From assembly GCF_004795015.1 (NCBI RefSeq), contig NZ_SSBI01000039.1:1-64000 (forward strand): 64,000 nt of DNA, in the 5' to 3' direction. Both the position numbers and the translations under genes were made by a program. Below are positions 6,473 to 15,760 of the stretch, piece by piece. The number at the start of each line of letters is the position of its first letter. Position 1 is the stretch's first letter. This stretch comes from Streptomyces sp. A1277. GTDB taxonomy: Bacteria > Actinomycetota > Actinomycetes > Streptomycetales > Streptomycetaceae. A model generated the notes under the pieces. It was not told the DNA's origin, did no database searches, and saw only the letters and a program-made list of their open reading frames with translations.

Positions 6473-8862
6473 TGAGCCATGGGGTCAGGACACAGGTCAC
6501 GGTCACACCGCAGGCGAATGAGGACATCCGGCGCCTCGACGCGGCCACGAAGAACGCGGTGGGCGACTTCGTCCGCCGGCTGCGGGCCGACCGGTCCAAC
6601 AGGGCGCTGCGGCTGACATTCCTGCGGGAGGCGGGCGGAAACGGGCGTCTGTTCCTCGCCGCCCTCGACGGCAGTCGCATGGGGCTGCTCCTGGAGACCG
6701 AGGAGAACCGCTTCAGTCTCCTGGCGGTCCGGACCGGGCCGGCGGCGCGGGACGAACTCGCCCGGCTGACCGTGGAGATCAACGCGGTCTCGGGCGGTGT
6801 CGAGCTCGTCGACCAGAGCGAGGTCAGCGCTCAGGTGGTGGCGATGCCCGCACGGCCGGAGGCCGGTCCGGAACCGGGCACCGCGCCGCAGGAGTCCCCG
6901 CCCTCCGCTCCGGTCGCCGCGGAGACCGCCTCACCCGCCGAGGCCGTTCCGACCAGCCTCCCGGTCCCCCTCTTCGCCCGGTACGGCGACGAGGAGCTGG
7001 TCGGGCTCGGTGTCATCGCCTCCCTGCTGCCCGCCCTGCGACGGATCACCGACAGCCGCCAGCTGGAAGCCGTACTCGGTCACAACCTCCCCGGACTCAC
7101 CCGGGAGGTGCTGCTGGCACTGCACGACGGCATGGAGCCGTCCGAGGTGCGCACGTTCGTCACCGACCAGTGGCGGGCCGAGGAGAGAGTCGATCCGCAG
7201 GACTGGGCCCGGGCTGCACGACGCCCCGTCTCCCAGGTGAGCACGGAGGACTCGGCGGTCCTGGACGCGCTCGGGGACAGCTTCGAGGCATGGCGGCTCT
7301 TCCTCCATCCCGAGCAGCACAGACTCGCCACCACCTCGTTCAAGGGATCGGCGAAGGTCACGGGCGGACCGGGCACCGGCAAGACCGTCGTGGCGCTCCA
7401 CCGGGTCCGGCACCTCGTCGACCGGCTCCCTCCGGGACAGACCCGGCCCGTACTTCTGACCACGTACAACACGAACCTCGCTGCCGACCTGCGGGAGCGC
7501 CTGCACCGGCTCGGCGGTGACGCGCTCGTACGCCGGGTCGACGTCAGGTCGGTGGACCAGCTCGCCCGTGAAGTGGTCGAGCAGCACCCGGGGTCGGTCC
7601 TCGGTACGCCCATGGGTGACGAGGAGGCCATGGCGCTCTGGCACCGGGTATGCACCGAGGCGGGTGTCTACGACTACGACGCCGACTTCCTCGACTCGGA
7701 GTTCAAGCACGTCATCCTCGCGCAGGGCTGCGGTACGGAACGTCTGTACCTGCGCGCGGAGCGGCGAGGCCGGGGTGTGCTGCAACGGGCCGACCGGAAG
7801 CGGGTGTGGGAGCTGGTGGAGGCGTACCGCGTTCTGCTGGACGGACCGCCCCGGCGCACCACGTACGCACTGATCGCCGACGAGGCCGCGCGGATCGAGG
7901 GGCACCGCATGGCCAAGGCCGTCGAGCAGGCGCGCTACAAGGAGGAACACGGCGGCCTGGACCTCATCCATCGTGAGGCCGGCAGTGGCATGTGGCTCAA
8001 GCCCCGCTACCGGCACGTGGTGATCGACGAGGCTCAGGACCTGTCGGCTTCGCACTGGCGGATGCTGCGGGCGATGACAGCGCCGGGGCCGGACGACATC
8101 TTCCTGGTCGGCGACACTCACCAGCGCATCTACTCGCATCAGGTGGTGCTGGGCCGGCTCGGCATCAGTACCCCTGGCCGGGCCTCCCGACGGCTGACCC
8201 TGAACTACCGCACGACGCGGGAGATCCTGGGCAGTGCGCACGGCCTGGTGCGCGGTGAAAGCTTCGACGACCTCGACGACGGCCGGGACAGCCTGGACGG
8301 GTACCGGTCCGTACTGACCGGGCTGGCTCCTCAGTACTGGCGTGCTCCCGACTGGGAGACCGAGATGCGTGCGATCGCCACGCTGCTCAAGGAGCGCCAC
8401 GAGCGCTACGGCACTCCGTACGCGGCCATGGCCGTCAGCGTGCCCGACAAGGCCGCCGTCACACAGCTCGCCTACACCCTGGCGTGCAAGCCGTTCCTGA
8501 TTCCGGCGAGCGAGATCGGCCGGGAGGGGCCCCGTGACGTCGACAGCGTGCACATCGGCACGATGCACCGGTTCAAGGGGCTGGAATTCCAGCGGGTGTT
8601 CCTGGCCGGTGTCAGCGAAGGCATGGTTCCCCACCAGCGCATCGAGGCATTCCGGCTGAGCAGCCCCGATCGGTACCGCCAGGAGGAACAGCGCGCCCGT
8701 TCCCTGCTCTTCGTGGCAGCGACCAGGGCACGGGACGAGCTGATCGTCACCTGGCACGGCCGAGCGAGCCGCTATCTGCCCCGGGATGCCGACCGCGACG
8801 CCGGCCGTGCGTCGTCCCTGCTGCGGGAGGACGGTCCGCCTTCGGGTTCGAACGCGGCCTGA
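6472..8862 (+). CDS. RelE/ParE-like domain fused to a UvrD-type (SF1) helicase
   Basis: The 796-residue protein has three parts. Residues about 1-110 resemble a RelE/ParE-type fold (VTVTPQANEDIRRLDAATK..., then strands ending FSLLAVRTG). Residues 120-160 are a Pro/Ala-rich linker. The rest is an SF1 helicase: Walker A GGPGTGKTVVALHR near residue 300, Walker B VIDEAQDL near 519, GDTHQRIY, LNYRTTREI, and a C-terminal GTMHRFKGLEFQRVFLAG with LLFVAATRARDEL. No exonuclease domain is seen. The start overlaps the stop of the upstream DUF1998 protein by one base, so the two were one translationally coupled unit. Families and context suggest DNA unwinding in defence or repair. Whether the RelE-like part cleaves mRNA, poisons gyrase or only binds a partner cannot be told. 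Confidence 0.85.
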   Translation: MSHGVRTQVTVTPQANEDIRRLDAATKNAVGDFVRRLRADRSNRALRLTFLREAGGNGRLFLAALDGSRMGLLLETEENRFSLLAVRTGPAARDELARLTVEINAVSGGVELVDQSEVSAQVVAMPARPEAGPEPGTAPQESPPSAPVAAETASPAEAVPTSLPVPLFARYGDEELVGLGVIASLLPALRRITDSRQLEAVLGHNLPGLTREVLLALHDGMEPSEVRTFVTDQWRAEERVDPQDWARAARRPVSQVSTEDSAVLDALGDSFEAWRLFLHPEQHRLATTSFKGSAKVTGGPGTGKTVVALHRVRHLVDRLPPGQTRPVLLTTYNTNLAADLRERLHRLGGDALVRRVDVRSVDQLAREVVEQHPGSVLGTPMGDEEAMALWHRVCTEAGVYDYDADFLDSEFKHVILAQGCGTERLYLRAERRGRGVLQRADRKRVWELVEAYRVLLDGPPRRTTYALIADEAARIEGHRMAKAVEQARYKEEHGGLDLIHREAGSGMWLKPRYRHVVIDEAQDLSASHWRMLRAMTAPGPDDIFLVGDTHQRIYSHQVVLGRLGISTPGRASRRLTLNYRTTREILGSAHGLVRGESFDDLDDGRDSLDGYRSVLTGLAPQYWRAPDWETEMRAIATLLKERHERYGTPYAAMAVSVPDKAAVTQLAYTLACKPFLIPASEIGREGPRDVDSVHIGTMHRFKGLEFQRVFLAGVSEGMVPHQRIEAFRLSSPDRYRQEEQRARSLLFVAATRARDELIVTWHGRASRYLPRDADRDAGRASSLLREDGPPSGSNAA

Positions 8863-8985
8863 CACGGTCACCGCGACGGGCCGGCCCCGCGTCTCACCCG
8901 AGGTCGGCCGCAGATCGTCCAGCACCGCCTCCTCGAAGTTCTGCCCGAAGTCGAGCAGGTGTCGCCCGTCGCGAGCAGATCGGCC

Positions 8986-9183
8986 TCAGCCAACATCCCG
9001 GCGCGTGAACCGCCACCAAGCCGCCGCCACCAGGGGGACCAGGTGAACGGCCAGGGCAAGGAAGGCGGTGATCGCGGTGGTGCCCTCCCGCATGGCCAGA
9101 CAGGCGGCCTCGCCGAAACAGGTGGTCCGGTCCGTCTCCATCAGCAGGCATTCGTTCAGGTCGACGAAGGATGCCTTCGCCAT
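8986..9183 (-). CDS. Possible small membrane protein, 65 aa
   Basis: From ATG 9183 the product reads MAKASFVDLNECLL, a short Cys-containing stretch, then one hydrophobic segment (AITAFLALAVHLVPLVAAAWW) and a basic end RFTRRD, so it could be a single-pass inner-membrane protein. The frame is open further upstream to 9309 (a TTG start near 9225 is possible). There is no clear ribosome site. It lies in a patchy region between the helicase and an IS remnant, so it may itself be a fragment. Confidence 0.35.
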   Translation of the reverse strand: MAKASFVDLNECLLMETDRTTCFGEAACLAMREGTTAITAFLALAVHLVPLVAAAWWRFTRRDVG

Positions 9184-9616
9184 GAGGTAACGAGGGTCGT
9201 CGAAGAACTCACGCGGGGACAAGGACTCGACCGAGCCCGCAGCCCGCCGCCGACTCGCTCCGCTCAGCCACCTCGAGGAGGGCGGCGGCCCGCTTCTCAC
9301 GCCGTTCACCGGTCCGGCGCAGGGCTTTTGCGGCGGCTGCCACGCGCGCGCGTGTGCGGGTGAGGGCGGTCTCGTCCGGCACGTCCTCCACCTCCGCGTC
9401 CAGCACCCTGCGGCAGGAGGCGACCGCGGCGGCGGTCGGTTCCGCGAGGGTCTTCAGTCGCCCCGCAGAACGCGGAGACATCGCGCCCGCCCGGCCCGCG
9501 CCGCGCGGCCGAGCGGGCGCGGTCGCGTTTCCGGAGGGCTTCCACTCCGGGTCCAGGCCCGCCCCAGGCCCGTTCGTTGGAATGGCTCGTGGTGCAGGAC
9601 GAGTCAGGACGGCGGT
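9184..9616. other. 433 bp without a convincing gene
   Basis: The best frame is 9209-9481 on the minus strand (MSPRSAGRLKTLAEPTAAAV, 90 residues, Ala/Arg-rich, helical), but it has no ribosome site and no recognised family. The stretch abuts the 5' break of an IS630 remnant and is probably debris from rearrangement. Confidence 0.35.
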
Positions 9617-9886
9617 GTGATCGTGCTCGAACAGACCCCACCGGGGGAAGACGCCCTCGGCCCCGAGGAGTTCGCCGCTCTCGGGCCGGCCGAGCGGGAG
9701 CGAGCCGTGCGCCGGACCCCGATCGAGGCCCAGTTCACCGCTCTGCGCTACTTCGCCCTGGACGGCACCGGCCATCCCAGCCACAGAGAGCAGGGCAGCA
9801 TGATCCGCCGCTACATCATGTGGCGGAACAAGCATGCTCAGGACGAGCGCCTACGCGAGGTTGTGAATAGGGCCAATGCCGCCTGA
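9617..9886 (+). pseudogene. C-terminal remnant of an IS630-type transposase
   Basis: The last ~55 residues (FTALRYFALDGTGHPSHREQ, then MIRRYIMWRNKHAQ and VVNRANAA) match, from memory, the conserved end of one group of IS630-family transposases in streptomycetes. The upstream DDE catalytic region is gone; residues before RTPIEAQF do not look transposase-like. The 3' end overlaps the end of the convergent methyltransferase gene by 36 bases. Confidence 0.65.
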
Positions 9887-10642
9887 TGTGGCAGAGGCTG
9901 CATCCCGACGGAACAACGCGGTCCACAGGAACGTCACACCGAAGAGCGCCGACTCGGGCGGCTCCCCTCGCATGCGGCGCAGTTCGACCTCCACCAGGCC
10001 AGAGAAGATCCAGCGCAGCGATTCGGGCGTGTAAGCGAGGCCGCCCTGCAACTCGCGCTCACGGTAGAGGTCCGTGTCGGCGAGTTCCGAACCCATTCCT
10101 CCCTCGCCGGCGGCGAAGCTGGTGAGGGCGAGATGGCCGCCGGAAGCCAGGGCGCGGTCGAGGAGACTCAGGTAGCTGACCCGGCGGTGCGGCGGCAGGT
10201 GGTGGAAGCATCCTGAGTCGACGATCAGATCGTACGGGCCGCTCAACTCGGTTGCGCGGAGAGCGAAAGCGTCACCACAGAGGAAGCGGACATCGACGCC
10301 AATCTCGCGAGCCCGATTCTCGCCCCACGCGACGGCCACGGGGGAGAGGTCGACCGCGTCCACCTCGAAGCCGCGCGAGGCGAGGTACAGAGCATTGCGG
10401 CCCGCCCCGCAGCCCAGGTCCAGGGCCCGACCGGGAGCGATCAGACCCTGGTCGAGATGGGCGGCCAGGTTCTCGTCGGGCTTCGCCACGAAGAACGGGA
10501 TCGGCCTTGACCGGTCGGCATAGAAACGATCCCAGAAGTCCTTGCCGTCACCGGTCGCCAAGCGGCCAGCCTCGGATTCAGATGCGAACAGCCCGTCCAA
10601 AAGTGCGAGAACGTCCTCGACGGTGCGTACGGTCCGGTCCAC
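9851..10642 (-). CDS. Class I SAM-dependent methyltransferase
   Basis: Methyl transfer from S-adenosylmethionine is indicated by motif I ALDLGCGAGRNALYLA, the acidic end of strand 2 (VDAVDLSP), DAFAL and DLIVDSGCFHHLPP. This is a SAM-methyltransferase of the small-molecule (Methyltransf_25/TehB-like) kind; the substrate is unknown. I chose GTG 10642 because a run of GGGGGG lies five to six bases upstream; an ATG ten codons earlier has no such site. Total 263 residues. The last ~12 residues (ATSGGIGPIHNLA) are encoded by the IS630 remnant on the other strand, so the natural C-terminus was replaced when that element arrived. Confidence 0.8.
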   Translation of the reverse strand: MDRTVRTVEDVLALLDGLFASESEAGRLATGDGKDFWDRFYADRSRPIPFFVAKPDENLAAHLDQGLIAPGRALDLGCGAGRNALYLASRGFEVDAVDLSPVAVAWGENRAREIGVDVRFLCGDAFALRATELSGPYDLIVDSGCFHHLPPHRRVSYLSLLDRALASGGHLALTSFAAGEGGMGSELADTDLYRERELQGGLAYTPESLRWIFSGLVEVELRRMRGEPPESALFGVTFLWTALFRRDAASATSGGIGPIHNLA

Positions 10643-10964
10643 CCGGCCCCCCTTTCGACCGAGTGCGATCATAGAAGCGAGGGGAATAAACGGCCAGGTC
10701 AGGCGGTGTTTCGCGGCGCCTGGAGTGGGCTGCTACCCGCCCCGGAGGAGACCGGGAGGGTCCACTCCAGGCCCCGGCCCCCGCGTCCGCCCAAGCGCCC
10801 CTACCGGGCCAGGAAGGGCCCACCCCCGGCCACGCTCGGCAGACTTTTTCAGCGAGTTTCCAGCGGCGCCACAGGGCGAAGGTCGTCTGATGCGGCACTA
10901 ACAAGCGCCCCCTGTACGTGCGGGAGCCGTACCCCGCCGCCTCGGCGGATAAGGTCGACCGGTC
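10643..10964. other. Intergenic region, 322 bp
   Basis: This is the divergent spacer between the methyltransferase and the kinase gene. It contains an imperfect inverted repeat around CCTGGAGTGG (10720) and CCACTCCAGG (10760), which could form a long hairpin. Frames open across it are Pro/Arg-rich and look like shadows. I see no further gene. Confidence 0.4.
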
Positions 10965-11960
10965 ATGGACTACGCACCGATCGACCGGGATCCCGGGGAA
11001 TTCCAGCAGGCCCTGAGCGCGGCCGAGATCGAGGCCGTCGTGCGGGCCGCCTTCGGCGAGGGTGCCGTCGTGCTCTCGGCGGCTGAACTCGGCGGTGGCT
11101 ACTACAACAACACGTACAGGATCGACCTGGACGGTGATGACCGGCCCGTCGTGCTGCGCGTCGCGCCGGAGCCGGTCCGGCAGGCCAGGGCCGATCCCGA
11201 GATGATGCGCAACGAGCACGCGGGGGTCCCGTATCTGGCGCCGGTGGCGGGGCTGCTGCCGCACACCCTCGCGATCGACTTCACCCACCAGGTGATCGGC
11301 CGGGACTACATGTTCCAGGCGTTCCTGGCCGGTGTGCCCGCCGGGGAGGCGCTCTCCGCGTACCCGGAACCCGCGCGCGGTGCGTACTTCCGTCAACTGG
11401 GCGACATCGCACGCACCGTGCACGGCGTACGCGGGCCCGGGTTCGGCCGGGTCGCCGGCCCGGTGCACGGGCGGTGGAGCGAGGCGCTGTTCACCTGGTT
11501 CGATCACGCGTGCGCGGACCTCACCGACGCCGGGCTCGATGCCGGTGACGTCACGAGGCTGGTCCGGCTGGCCGACCGTGAGGGGGCCGTGCTCGACGAG
11601 ATCACCGAAGCGCGTCTGCTGCACGGGGACCTCTGGGTGGGGAACACCATGCTGGCCGAAGGGGCGCCGGAGCCGTTGATCACGGGTGTCTTCGACTGCG
11701 ACCGGCTCTGGTGGGGCGACCCGGAGGCGGACTGGCCGGTCTACCTGGCGCTGCGCAAGCCGGGCGGCGAGCGCGACGCCTTCTGGGAAAGCTATGGCCG
11801 GGTGGGCCGGACCGAGAGCGCTCGGTGGCGCGCGCTGGTCTACGAGGCCAGGCACGCCACCGCGCTGCTGCTCGAATTCCACCGGCTCGGCCTGGCCGAC
11901 AGGGTGGCCGAGACCTACGGCGAGATCCGCGACCTCGCCCACCGGTTGGCCGCCCACTGA
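10965..11960 (+). CDS. Aminoglycoside-phosphotransferase-family kinase
   Basis: This 331-residue protein has the APH/choline-kinase fold. The catalytic loop is RLLHGDLWVGNTML (His-x-Asp plus the metal-binding Asn), followed by the Mg-binding GVFDCDRLWWGDPEADW. N-terminal strands include ELGGGYYNNTYRI, the nucleotide loop. Many family members phosphorylate sugars, amino alcohols or macrolides rather than aminoglycosides, so a resistance role is not implied. It is a lone gene between a divergent methyltransferase and a convergent chitinase operon, closed by a shared bidirectional terminator. Confidence 0.85.
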   Translation: MDYAPIDRDPGEFQQALSAAEIEAVVRAAFGEGAVVLSAAELGGGYYNNTYRIDLDGDDRPVVLRVAPEPVRQARADPEMMRNEHAGVPYLAPVAGLLPHTLAIDFTHQVIGRDYMFQAFLAGVPAGEALSAYPEPARGAYFRQLGDIARTVHGVRGPGFGRVAGPVHGRWSEALFTWFDHACADLTDAGLDAGDVTRLVRLADREGAVLDEITEARLLHGDLWVGNTMLAEGAPEPLITGVFDCDRLWWGDPEADWPVYLALRKPGGERDAFWESYGRVGRTESARWRALVYEARHATALLLEFHRLGLADRVAETYGEIRDLAHRLAAH

Positions 11961-11972
11961 CGCGAACCGGCA

Positions 11973-12008
11973 CGGGCCCGGCTCCCCCCGTATTGGGAGC
12001 CGGGCCCG
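11973..12008. terminator. Bidirectional terminator between kinase and chitinase genes
   Basis: A perfect 14-bp stem (CGGGCCCGGCTCCC and its complement) encloses an 8-base loop, midway between two convergent stop codons. Confidence 0.8.
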
Positions 12009-12023
12009 CTCACGCGCCTGCCG

Positions 12024-13412
12024 TCACACCAGCGTCCAGGACTGGTTCGCCGTGCCGCCGCAGGTCCAGATCTGGAGCTGGTTGCCGTCCGTGGTGCTCC
12101 AGTCCGTGACGTCCAGGCACTTGCCCGAACCGGCGTTGACCAGGCTGCCGTTGGCGCCCGTCGTCCAGGACTGGGCGCCGGAGCCGTTGCAGTCGTAGAG
12201 CTGGACCTTCGTACCGTTGGCCGTGCCGGCGGCCGCGACGTCGAGGCACTTGCCCAGCGCGCGGAAGGTGTTGCCGGTGCGGGTCCACTGCTGGGCCGAC
12301 GTGCCGTTGCAGGTGTAGAGGTCGACCTTGGTGCCGTTGGCGCTGTTGGCGCCGGCCACGTCGACGCACTTGTCGCCGTAGCCCCGGATGGTGGTCGTGC
12401 CGGTCGGCGGGTCGACGGGGCCGCCGCCGCCCGTGATGGCCTTGAAGGTGTTGGTGAACTGCCAGGTGCTCTGCGGGGTGCCGCTGGAGCCCTGGTTGTC
12501 GCGGCCGAGGGACCAGAACGTCAGTTCCTGGATGCCGTTGCTCGCGGCGAAGGCCTCCAGCTCCTGGGCGTCCTGGGTGGTGAAGACCTCGGCGGCGGTG
12601 TCGTTGACGCCGATCATCGGGCAGTTGCCCTCCATCGCCCACAGCGCGGCGGAGGACTTGTCGGTCCAGATCTGGCCGAGCTGGGTGTGCAGGCCCTTGG
12701 CGGCGCTGATCGCGGCCTGGCCCATGTCCATGGCGGGGCCGTAGTCCATGGTCATGATGTTGACCAGGTTGACGTCGAGGTTGTGGCTCTTGGCGCTCTT
12801 CAGCAGGGCGATGCCGTTGGACTCCAGGCCGCTGGGACTGACCGGGAGCGTGTAGTCGATGTCGAGCTTGCGGCCCTGCGCGCGGTACTCCTGCTGGAGG
12901 TTGGCGAGTGCCTGGTTGCGGCGGTCGTTGGCGGCGGTGTTGTTGAGCGTGCTGCCCTCGATGTCCAGGTCGATGCGGGTCAGGTTGAGCTGGTCGATGA
13001 CCTTCTTGTACTGGGCCTGCATCGCGGACACCGAGCTACAGGAGGCCAGTTCGGAACCGCTTGCGCCGCCGAAGGAGGCGATGACGTCACCGCCGACCGC
13101 GCGCAGGCTGTTGATCGCGTTGTTCCAGCCCGCGTCGGTGACCGGGGTGTCGCCGTTGATCGTGGCGTTGCAGGTGCCCTGGCTGACGATGAAGGCCAGC
13201 GTGTAGTACTTGTTGCCCGTCGCGTTGTACGCGTTCATCAGGGTGGACGGGCTGTTCCACATCTCCGCGTACGGGGCCGCGTAGTGGGCGGGGAAGCCGG
13301 GGCCGGGGTTGGCGGCGGCGGAGGCGGGGGCGGCCGTGGCGACCAGGGTTGCGGCGGCCAGGGGCAGGACGCCGAGCACGGCGGCGAGCCATCTGCTGCG
13401 GGATCTGGGCAT
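12024..13412 (-). CDS. Secreted GH18 chitinase with C-terminal RICIN (CBM13-like) domain
   Basis: This enzyme hydrolyses chitin or chitin-like beta-1,4-GlcNAc polymers outside the cell. ATG 13412 has GGAGGA seven bases upstream. Residues 1-33 are a signal peptide ending ASAAA. The GH18 barrel (about 34-320) carries the family signature DLDIE within RIDLDIEGS, where Glu is the acid/base. It also has FGGASGSE and MTMDYGPAMDMG. A Gly/Pro/Thr linker is followed by a beta-trefoil with three KCLDV/QxW repeats (KCVDVAGANSANGTKV onward; last repeat QLQIWTCGGTANQSWTLV). The start lies 14 bp after the stop of the upstream beta-helix gene, so both belong to one operon. Confidence 0.92.
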   Translation of the reverse strand: MPRSRSRWLAAVLGVLPLAAATLVATAAPASAAANPGPGFPAHYAAPYAEMWNSPSTLMNAYNATGNKYYTLAFIVSQGTCNATINGDTPVTDAGWNNAINSLRAVGGDVIASFGGASGSELASCSSVSAMQAQYKKVIDQLNLTRIDLDIEGSTLNNTAANDRRNQALANLQQEYRAQGRKLDIDYTLPVSPSGLESNGIALLKSAKSHNLDVNLVNIMTMDYGPAMDMGQAAISAAKGLHTQLGQIWTDKSSAALWAMEGNCPMIGVNDTAAEVFTTQDAQELEAFAASNGIQELTFWSLGRDNQGSSGTPQSTWQFTNTFKAITGGGGPVDPPTGTTTIRGYGDKCVDVAGANSANGTKVDLYTCNGTSAQQWTRTGNTFRALGKCLDVAAAGTANGTKVQLYDCNGSGAQSWTTGANGSLVNAGSGKCLDVTDWSTTDGNQLQIWTCGGTANQSWTLV

Positions 13413-13426
13413 GAGCGTTCCTCCGT

Positions 13427-15613
13427 TTACGGGTAGGTGGTGAGGTACGCGACGTTGTTGCCGGGCGTGACCGTCGCCCCGGTGTCGTTGATGATGTGGT
13501 TGATCGTTCCGGCGCCGCCCAGTACGACGGTCACCATGTCGTGGAATCTCACGCCGGAGGTCTGCGGTGCCTCGAAGGAGTGGTCCTCGACCACCGAGGG
13601 GTTGACGTTGAAGTACGCGTAGCTGCCCAGCCCCCACGCCTCGTGGCTGGTGACGGAGGCGCCGACCTTGTAGGCGGGGTAGCCGTTGGTGTTCCCGTTC
13701 TTCCAGGCGCTCTGGTTGGGCGGGTCGTACGGCAGTTCGTTCTGGAAGAAGTACGTGCGGCCGCCGTTGCCGTTCCAGATGACCTGGGTCTTCTGGAAGT
13801 GTTCGACGAACAGTCCGTACGCGGTGACGTTCTGGCCGTTGACGACGAGCCCGGTGTCGGCGGTGTTGGTGTTCCAGCCGACGGTGCCGCCGTTGCCGTG
13901 GTCGGCGCGCCAGATCCAGGTGTGGTCGATGATCGTGTTGCTGGTGTTGACGACCAGGGACTGGTTGGCCTTGCCGACGGTGGCGCCGCCGATGCGGAAG
14001 AACACGTCGTTGAGCGTGACGGGGTTCGCCGCGTGGTTCGCGGACGAGCCGTCGGGGCCGATCCGCATCAGCGTCTGGGAGTTGGTCGTACCGGCGTCGA
14101 CGAGGACACCGGCGATCTTGATGCCGTCGACGTCGGCGGTGGTGAGCGCGGTGATGCCGTTGTCCGGGATGAGCGTGGCGAGGCCCATGCCGAGGACGAC
14201 CGTGTCGGGGCGGGTGACGTTGAGCGTCTGGTTGAGGTGGTAGACGCCGGGAGTGATCAGCAGGTTCTTGCCGGCGGCCAGGGCGGCGTTCATGTCCGCC
14301 GCGCTCGCGCCGGGCTTGGCGACGTAGAACTGGTCCAGCGGCAGCGAGGAACCCGCCTGGTTCTTGCCGCTCCAGGTGGTGGCCGAGGCGTTGGTCTGGG
14401 CGGCGGGGACGAAGACCTTCCAGGCGCCCGCGTCATCGACGTACAGGAAGGGCTTCTCGCGGTTGACCGGGGCGGCGGAGACGGTGGTGTAGGTCGGGAA
14501 GGACTGGGCGGGGGCGCCCTGGTCGCCGACGAAGACCATGTTCCAGTTGGAGCCGGACCAGGAGCCCATCTGCGTGTTCTTGGTGAGGAACTGCTGCTGG
14601 CTGCCGGACTGGATCTGACCGTCGATCTTCGAGTCGGAGATGAAGCCGCCGCTGGACCAGCCGCCGTCGTCCAGCTTGAGGTTGCCGCGCACATGCATGC
14701 GCCGGTACGGGGCGGCCTGCGAGACCGCCCAGCGGTCGCTGCCGCCGTTGGGGGTGACGGACAGGTTCTCCGCGTCGCGCCAGAAGTTCTGGGTGGCGTT
14801 GCCCTGGAACCAGTCCGCCTCGGCGTGCACCGCCCCGTTGATGTTCACCGCGTCCGGCGAGAGGCCGAGGCCGGCGACCTGGGTGTAGAAGCCGACGTTG
14901 ACGTCCGCGCTGTACGTGCCGGGCTTGAACAGGACGGCGTAGCGCTGGGAGCCGAACTGGTTGGACTGCTGCTGGTTGAAGATGCTGTTCAGCTTGGACT
15001 GGATGGACGAGGCCGGCATGGACGGGTCGAAGACCACCGTGTTGGGCCCGAGGTCGGGGTCGTTGCCCGAGGGTGGGGTCGTGGGGTCGGTGGGGGCGCC
15101 GGAGCCCGAGTAGGTCCACTTCTGGTTGCCGGTGCCGGCGCAGTCCCAGATCTGCAGGCGTGCGCCGTCGGCGTTGCTGTTGTCCTTGATGTCCAGGCAC
15201 TTGTTCGCGGCGGTGTTGACCAGGTCACCGGCTGCGGTCAGCCGCCACTTCTGGGTGGCGACGGTGCCGTAGCAGGTCCACAGGTGTACGGCCGTGCCGT
15301 TGGCGGTGCCGCCCGCGACCAGGTCCAGGCACTTGCCCTTGGCGGTCAGCGAGCCGTCGCTGTTCAGCGTCCAGCTCTGGTTCTGGCTGCCGGGGTAGCA
15401 CGTCCACATCTGGGCGGGCGTTCCGTCCGCGGTCGAACCCTCGGTGACGTCCAGGCACTTGCCGTTGCCGGTGTTGGTGAGGGCGCCCGGGGTGGCGGCG
15501 CCGGCGGTGCCGGTGTCCAGGGCGACCAGGGCTCCGGCGGCGGCCAGGGTCGCGGTCAGGGCCATGGCCAGGGGTGCGGTCCTTCGTCTGCGGCGCTGTC
15601 GTGAGTGAGGCAT
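13427..15613 (-). CDS. Secreted RICIN-lectin / right-handed beta-helix protein, probable polysaccharide-active enzyme
   Basis: The 728-residue exported protein starts at ATG 15613 with a GGAAGG site. Signal peptide MPHSRQRRRRRTAPLAMAL... ends GTAGAA near residue 38. Residues about 40-170 form a complete RICIN trefoil of three KCLD/QxW repeats. After a Pro/Thr linker the remaining ~540 residues have the short alternating strands and Asn ladders of a parallel beta-helix (RYAVLFKPGTY, NLLITPGVYHLNQTLNVTRP, NTIIDHTWIWRADHG). Streptomycete relatives are often annotated 'adenylyl cyclase' or 'coagulation factor 5/8', with no basis visible here. The layout suits a glucanase or other glycan-active enzyme (GH55-like is possible), but catalytic residues cannot be assigned. 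First gene of an operon with the chitinase. Confidence 0.85.
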   Translation of the reverse strand: MPHSRQRRRRRTAPLAMALTATLAAAGALVALDTGTAGAATPGALTNTGNGKCLDVTEGSTADGTPAQMWTCYPGSQNQSWTLNSDGSLTAKGKCLDLVAGGTANGTAVHLWTCYGTVATQKWRLTAAGDLVNTAANKCLDIKDNSNADGARLQIWDCAGTGNQKWTYSGSGAPTDPTTPPSGNDPDLGPNTVVFDPSMPASSIQSKLNSIFNQQQSNQFGSQRYAVLFKPGTYSADVNVGFYTQVAGLGLSPDAVNINGAVHAEADWFQGNATQNFWRDAENLSVTPNGGSDRWAVSQAAPYRRMHVRGNLKLDDGGWSSGGFISDSKIDGQIQSGSQQQFLTKNTQMGSWSGSNWNMVFVGDQGAPAQSFPTYTTVSAAPVNREKPFLYVDDAGAWKVFVPAAQTNASATTWSGKNQAGSSLPLDQFYVAKPGASAADMNAALAAGKNLLITPGVYHLNQTLNVTRPDTVVLGMGLATLIPDNGITALTTADVDGIKIAGVLVDAGTTNSQTLMRIGPDGSSANHAANPVTLNDVFFRIGGATVGKANQSLVVNTSNTIIDHTWIWRADHGNGGTVGWNTNTADTGLVVNGQNVTAYGLFVEHFQKTQVIWNGNGGRTYFFQNELPYDPPNQSAWKNGNTNGYPAYKVGASVTSHEAWGLGSYAYFNVNPSVVEDHSFEAPQTSGVRFHDMVTVVLGGAGTINHIINDTGATVTPGNNVAYLTTYP

Positions 15614-15760
15614 GGGCGGGGGCCTTCCTGTGGTGGGGGACGCGAGGCGGCTGACCGGCGGCTCTGCGCGGAGCGGGGGGCGCGACGGGGAACAGGGGGC
15701 GGCGGCGACGAAGGCGGCAGGCATGACGTGTTCACGCTCGCCGCCTTATTTCAAGCCGTG

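Noticed and set aside
9617..9650. Separate small protein start MIVLEQTPPGED
   Set aside because: Similarity begins only at RTPIEAQF and matches the end of a transposase, so this is a chance in-frame ATG before a remnant.
13496..15604. Long plus-strand open frame (702 codons) opposite the beta-helix gene
   Set aside because: Gly/Val/Asp/Arg-rich composition is the antisense shadow expected in high-GC DNA; the minus-strand product has signal peptide and lectin repeats.
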